Shown in pieces: positions 18,195-22,861 of a stretch of DNA of 22,861 bases (position 1 is its first letter; each line of letters starts with the position of its first letter). Source of the stretch: Mnemiopsis leidyi (Eukaryota; Ctenophora; Tentaculata; Lobata; Bolinopsidae); NCBI GenBank assembly GCA_000226015.1, contig JH155985.1, positions 172,230 through 195,090 on the forward strand, written 5' to 3'. The translations under genes were made by a program, and so were the position numbers. The notes beneath the pieces are model-generated. The model was not told the origin of the DNA. It did not search any database and saw nothing but the letters and a program-made list of their open reading frames with translations.

Positions 18195-20521
18195 GGTCCC
18201 CTTACAAACGCAGCTGTTGGGCCCAGGATTTTACATGGACGTTTTACGATTCGTCAACCGTTAGTGCAATGCTTGAGTAAGGAATACTAATTTACTAGAT
18301 TATTGGAATTGTGACGGTTTCCTTTAAATTTGTCTGACAGTCTGTGACGGAATAAGATTGGACGATGGCATCTGAAGCTTTAATAAATCCATTTTGTCGG
18401 GTGGATTGTTATGGACTACCAGTATTTGCACTTGAGTCGAACGGTTTCAATCAAATTTTGATGATCTATAAACGGTAAGCCTGAGCCCTGATATTCTGTT
18501 AATATTCACACTTGAGTTTTAGGTTTCCGTGCGTCACTGAGCGTCTGATACTGACTGTGAGTGATCTCGATTAATGATCGTGCTGCGTATGGTATGACTT
18601 ACAAAAATAATCTAATAGTGTACAGCGCGCACCCTCCCGACACATTTTATTCTCGAAGACATTTCATTTGCTTCAAATGAGGGTTGGACTAAGTCAGACA
18701 AAATCAAATAGAATGGGTATGGTAACTTAGCTATCTGACAGGGAATCCAGGTCTACTCCAATCAGCAAAATTAATTGAGCAGAAAACTGGCAACTTATTT
18801 CGAACAGATTAAGAGTCACACTTTAAATCTGCCCCCTTCGGACTTGGGGAGCATTTTGAGAAGGAGTTTTTCCCTGGGCCCGGCCGCGCTTGCCATCCCT
18901 ACAAGTATAATTTATATACGGGAACCATTTTCCGTGTAAATTATGAAGCTCTTACATTAACAGAAAATGAACGGTTGTGGTTACTGAATGTCTATCTCAA
19001 AAATACAAATCTATGATGGTTTATCAGAGTTCAAGAAAGTATTCTTATTATAATAATAGTTGTAAACAGTAGTTTCAATGGTACAGTATATCACTCGTCA
19101 CCCACAGTTCGCTAGTATTATAACATTCGCCTGGCGATATTGTGTTACTATTGACTACAGCGCCCCTTGAGAATCAGAGTTTATCACAACATTAATCATA
19201 TTCAAAACAATCAGATTAATACAATGGCATTTCTCTAAGATAGCATACTTTCCTGAACTAGGTTTTTCAAAAGTTGGTGAAACAGTCCTTAAAAACTTTG
19301 TCTCCAATAAGTGTTAACCCTACCCAAAATGCAAATGTACAACTGCTCCATCTTTAATCTATCACGACAAGAAAACAGAGTATTTCTGGACACAGCTGCA
19401 CTGGTTATGGTGTTGAGCAACACAACGTCGCTCCAATGAGTCTGATACTCCTACTTCCCCGGTTTAATTTTCATACTAATCGAGAGCGCGTTTAATTTGA
19501 AATGGCGTGGGGATTAATACTAAATACCCGACTGGCTCGGGCCAAAACCCGGAGTTTGAGCTAGAAGGACAATTTAATCACCGGTTGGAATGGAATTCAA
19601 AGAGAAATACTTTAAGTTTAGTACTGGTCTCGGATAGCTGGATTTAAAGCTTGGTTATGCACTAGCAGATCTGCCAATTATTATTTGACGTTTTAAAGTT
19701 TGCCTAATTTGATTGACTGGGGAAAATAAAGCACGTGCTCTTTAACGTCATACATTCTATCGAGGGGTGATTCGCGGAGCCGTCGTATCGTTGTCTGACT
19801 TTTTCCTACCCTCGGAAGCAAATACATCGAGAGGATGGGCGTCAGTAAGATCGTATCTGGTATCGTCGCGAAATTGCGATCGGATCATGTGGGAAAGGAA
19901 TAATTGTTTTCTGTTACAATCTAGTTCAGAAGTATGGACTTATCCGAGAGAGGGTTCCAGGGATACCGAATTTCTCTTTCTCGTGAGCAAAATCACAAAC
20001 AAAAATTGGTTTAAAAATTACAGAACATGAATATGTTGCAGATTTTTTATCTTCTTTAATATGCTAATATAGCTCCACCCTGGAGGCAAAAGTTATCGTT
20101 ATTTAAGATATTCTCGGGGGACCTCTTAACAGCTGAAAATATCCCTTTGTTTGACGCTCGCCCAAGAACCGATGGAAAAAACAGAATCTAGAATTCCTCG
20201 ATGAAAAATCCAAACACACTAACTCAGGGTGGGGTATTAAATGCTCGGAGCTATGATTTTATTGAATTAACAATTAGCTAGTTATCCGCGGTCTTAAGTT
20301 TAACCACATTGTAACATAACTGGAGAAGTAAAGCAGGTTTTCATATTGAACCATACTCCTGAACCATACTCCAGACAACTCACAATATTAATGCTGCTAA
20401 ACCTAAACACGTAATTTTCGAGTTAATGGAATTTTGAGACATTTGCTGTTTGGGGAGGGGTTCTTTTAGAGTAATAGTTAATCATGGTTACTTAATGTCT
20501 CGCATTCGAGCCGAAATTTAT
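18195..20521. other. About 2.3 kb without a supported gene
   Basis: An 87-codon frame at 19767-20030 opens with GTG and has no recognisable domain. A single CACGTG lies at 19732, and a 13-bp duplication GAACCATACTCCT/A is at about 20347-20372. Nothing else stands out. Confidence 0.45.
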
Positions 20522-20580
20522 ATTTCTAATGCCCGATAATCTGATATTATAGCGGTATCAAATATTCGGCATTAGAATCG
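20522..20580. repeat. Inverted repeat around TTCTAATGCC
   Basis: TTCTAATGCCCGATA (from 20524) pairs with TATTCGGCATTAGAA (ending 20577), with one bulged C. The stem's core is 10 perfect pairs. The loop contains a smaller GATA/TATC inversion. It could be a structural element or a degenerate MITE remnant. Confidence 0.45.
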
Positions 20581-20708
20581 GTGGTGCATTCATGGCGGGA
20601 AGTATGCAGAAAACCACCGTATGTTTTGATGATGGTTGGTATATTGTTATTTGTGAATATCGTAGATTAGCAATAAATTAATTGATTTTGTTGTTGTGTC
20701 GCACTGTT

Positions 20709-21042
20709 ATCTCATACTTATTTTAATTCGGACACTCCAACAGCCACATGTTACACAAGTGTAACGGCCAATTACAGGAGGCCGAATGTACAATTATACA
20801 TACACGCCAGTGACGGTTAAGGTAGTGTGTACCATACTTTTATCGCCCGAGACTTCGCTGCAATGGGCAGCTACTCATTTAACCCTCAATCACGGTTTCC
20901 CGATCATTCGGCTGAGTCGACCGAAGAAGGTTGCATAGGCAAATGCCCTTAGCGCACTTCTCTAGGACTGGCGGAAATGGGATTTGAACCCCCGACCTCC
21001 TGCGTGGGAGCCGAGAAGGAAACCACTACACCACCAGCCCAT
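20709..21042 (-). mobile_element. tRNA-derived SINE, copy B (334 bp)
   Basis: Reverse-complement copy of 4306-4639, same length, 7 differences. Box A lies at 21023-21033 and box B at 20980-20990 on the minus strand; the tail hairpin is at 20750-20765. Its head resembles a tRNA slightly better than copy A's, because the base matching copy A position 4336 is G and restores one pair of the anticodon stem. No convincing target-site duplication was found in the flanks. High identity between two copies 16 kb apart implies a young, recently active family. Confidence 0.93.
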
Positions 21043-21171
21043 GTGACATGTGATATTGTGATCAGCAGATCATAGCTTACTTCAGTTCTCATCGCAGGTC
21101 TACCGCTGTCAAATGATACGATATAATATGTGACACCTCCCCACGATTATGAATAACGTTCTTCATGTAAT

Positions 21172-21251
21172 GCTCTGATGGCACTGAGGCTACAAAAGCA
21201 AGCCGTTGGTGGCTCTGATGGCACTGAGGCTACAAAAGCAAGCCGTTGGTG
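21172..21251. repeat. Perfect 40-bp tandem duplication
   Basis: The 40 bases at 21172-21211 (beginning GCTCTGATGGCACTGAGGCT) are repeated without change at 21212-21251. Perfect identity marks a recent slippage or unequal exchange event. It lies about 130 bp from SINE copy B. Confidence 0.95.
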
Positions 21252-21384
21252 GTTATAAATCTTACTAGGTGTTAATTATACACAGCTGTAAACATAAAAA
21301 ATGAATTTTTAGAAATCAAGCAACTTTGGAGTAGAGGTGAGTACTTGAATTCGCAGTGCAAGTCTGGTTGGGATGTAATTGTAA

Positions 21385-21875
21385 CTTAGTGTAACGCTTT
21401 ACTTAGGGGTCGTTCACATATGACGTCAGTCAAATTTTCGATAATTTTTAACCCCCCCCCCCTCTGTCATCATTCGTCATCATGACAACCCCCCCTCTCC
21501 TAAATGTCAGAGGTAAATTACCATAATGAAATTATAACAGTCGGAACCCCCCCCCCCCCCTACTTCATGTAAAAAACTTGAATATTTGGTCCCTTAATTT
21601 GCAGTCATTTTTGAAATTTCACCAGGTTTTTGAATCGTAATTTTAACTTGACAATTTTCCTTCGATTTAGTAAAATTCTGATAAAAATATTTTTAAAAAT
21701 CAAAAAATTTTCAAAAAAAATCCTATAAATCCTAAAAAAGTAAAAAGTTTTGATGACATTATCATTGGCCAAACCCTCCTCCCCCCACTTCATCAATCGT
21801 CATCATTTGGAAACCCCCTCCCCCTCTAGGTGATGACGTCATATGTGAACGACCCCTTAGTGTTACGCTCTACTT
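21385..21875. repeat. Tandem 17-bp repeat split by the MITE
   Basis: TTAGTGTAACGCTTTAC (21386-21402) on the left of the MITE and TTAGTGTTACGCTCTAC (21857-21873) on the right differ at two positions. Removing the MITE and one TTA places them head to tail, so the transposon landed at the junction of two tandem units. Confidence 0.75.
21406..21856. mobile_element. PIF/Harbinger-like MITE, 451 bp
   Basis: The element has perfect 23-bp terminal inverted repeats at 21406-21428 and 21834-21856 (outer end GGGGTCGTTCACATATGACG), and is flanked by TTA at 21403-21405 and 21857-21859. A 3-bp TTA/TAA target duplication and GGG-starting termini are typical of PIF/Harbinger and its Tourist-like MITEs. There is no transposase; the 63-codon minus frame inside is A/T-rich noise. 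Subterminal regions carry long C runs (about 21451-21463 and 21546-21560) and repeated TCATCAT/CGTCATC motifs. Each terminus ends in TGACGTCA, a CRE palindrome, so copies could carry CREB/ATF sites around the genome. Confidence 0.85.
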
Positions 21876-22664
21876 TCGTTTTGTAGTTTAAGGTGATACA
21901 AAAATGTTGAACTTCTATTCTACAACCGTAAAAGTCATAGCTTTACTTCAACGCATGACTATTGATTGATTTTACCTGAATCTGTCGGTACATATTTACT
22001 ATCGAAAATTGAAACGCTCAAATTTACAAACAATATAAGTATAAATTTAAAAGGTGGATTAGACAATCATAACTCAATGAGCAAATTCGTCAAAATCATA
22101 AATACTTCATGTCGACTAAACGGCATAATCAAATCGCTTTAAAAATAATCTCAAATTTATTAAACCTATCAAATCATCAATTTCATTAAGGATTACGCAA
22201 TAAGCTGCTTGTATGATATATGAACCTTTATCCATCAAAACCCCCCTAAAACTCAACTTTATATGTGCCCAAATAGTCATCGTTAAGGTTAAGTACGTCA
22301 AACAGCCAATCTCGCATCATCGTGTAGAGATGACGTCGGGTGTGTATGCCGCTCAGGGAATGAGCTCGATCTGAAAGTTGATTGTTCCGGTCAAATCATC
22401 ATTCATTGCTCTGATTGCTTATGTAAATTGCTTAACCACATGTTTCTCAATTTAATGATGGCCAAGCAATCAGAAGTTTGTTCCGTAGAAAATTCTTATG
22501 ATTACATTTACTTAAGTCATAGTCGCAGATTGTACATACGCGCCTGAGAGATATAAGTACAGCTTTGGAATTGCGTTGAGAGAATTAACCAAATTAAGGG
22601 AGTTTATGCCTTTATGGCTATAACTGACTAAATGAGCGATGAAGTGGCTAATACGCTAAATTTG
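21876..22664. other. No gene recognised
   Basis: About 800 bp of A/T-rich sequence. The 61-codon minus frame (22116-22301) has no recognisable domain. No repeat was noticed. Confidence 0.5.
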
Positions 22665-22670
22665 TTTTTG

Positions 22671-22861
22671 ACTTACTGAAGTGACTGACTGAAGTGACTG
22701 ACTGAAGTGACTGACTGAAGTGGCTGACTGACTGACTGACTGACTGACTGACTGACTGACTGACTGACTGACTGACTGACTGACTGACTGACTGACTGAC
22801 TGACTGACTGACTGACTGACTGACTGACTGACTGACTGACTGACTGACTGACTGACTGACT
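22671..22861. repeat. (TGAC)n tetranucleotide array, runs off the window
   Basis: The array begins with a 13-bp higher-order unit (GAAGTGACTGACT) repeated about four times from 22678 to 22720. It then becomes pure GACT/TGAC repeats to the last base, at least 35 units, so its true end lies outside the window. The variant-to-pure gradient suggests recent growth on the right side. Confidence 0.95.

Noticed and set aside
17734..18290. Arg/Thr/Leu-repeat and Ser/Ala/Val-repeat open frames
   Set aside because: Both are readings of the mirrored 15-bp minisatellite; the second lacks an ATG.

Overview
The window is A+T-rich, non-operonic DNA with no complete, confidently recognisable protein-coding gene, rRNA or intact tRNA. 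Two copies of a tRNA-derived SINE, miniature inverted-repeat transposons (MITEs), 12-15 bp minisatellites and a long tetranucleotide array point to a eukaryote, most likely an invertebrate animal. I cannot name the species. No bacterial-style gene packing, phage gene, CRISPR array or transposase was seen.

Layout. From 1 to about 2.6 kb the DNA is mixed; 0.9-2.6 kb is richer in G+C, carries CACGTG and TGACGTCA motifs and a G-quadruplex motif, and may be regulatory. At 2.6-4.3 kb there is a hairpin and a pyrimidine tract. SINE copy A lies at 4306-4639 (+). At 4.7-9 kb there are small repeats, one plausible internal exon (5491-5676), a dense triple E-box palindrome (6278-6305) and several perfect hairpins. 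At 9.77-10.1 kb is an old degenerate duplication, followed by about 3.5 kb with little structure. At 13.6-14.9 kb is a nested repeat region: direct repeats, short tandem duplications, and a 15-bp minisatellite split by a 313-bp MITE. Two adjoining coding-like open frames lie at 15.0-15.55 kb, and a weaker MITE candidate at 15.74-16.24 kb. At 17.79-18.19 kb one 15-bp repeat forms two arrays in opposite orientation. SINE copy B lies at 20709-21042 (-). Then come a perfect 40-bp tandem duplication, a clear PIF/Harbinger-like MITE with a TTA target duplication (21406-21856), and a (TGAC)n array running off the window end.

The strongest observations are the near-identical inverted SINE pair, two MITEs whose insertion sites can be read because each landed inside a tandem repeat, the mirrored minisatellite arrays, and an apparent excess of CACGTG E-boxes. 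The protein-level calls are tentative. They rest on codon pattern and splice-like borders, not on recognised domains.
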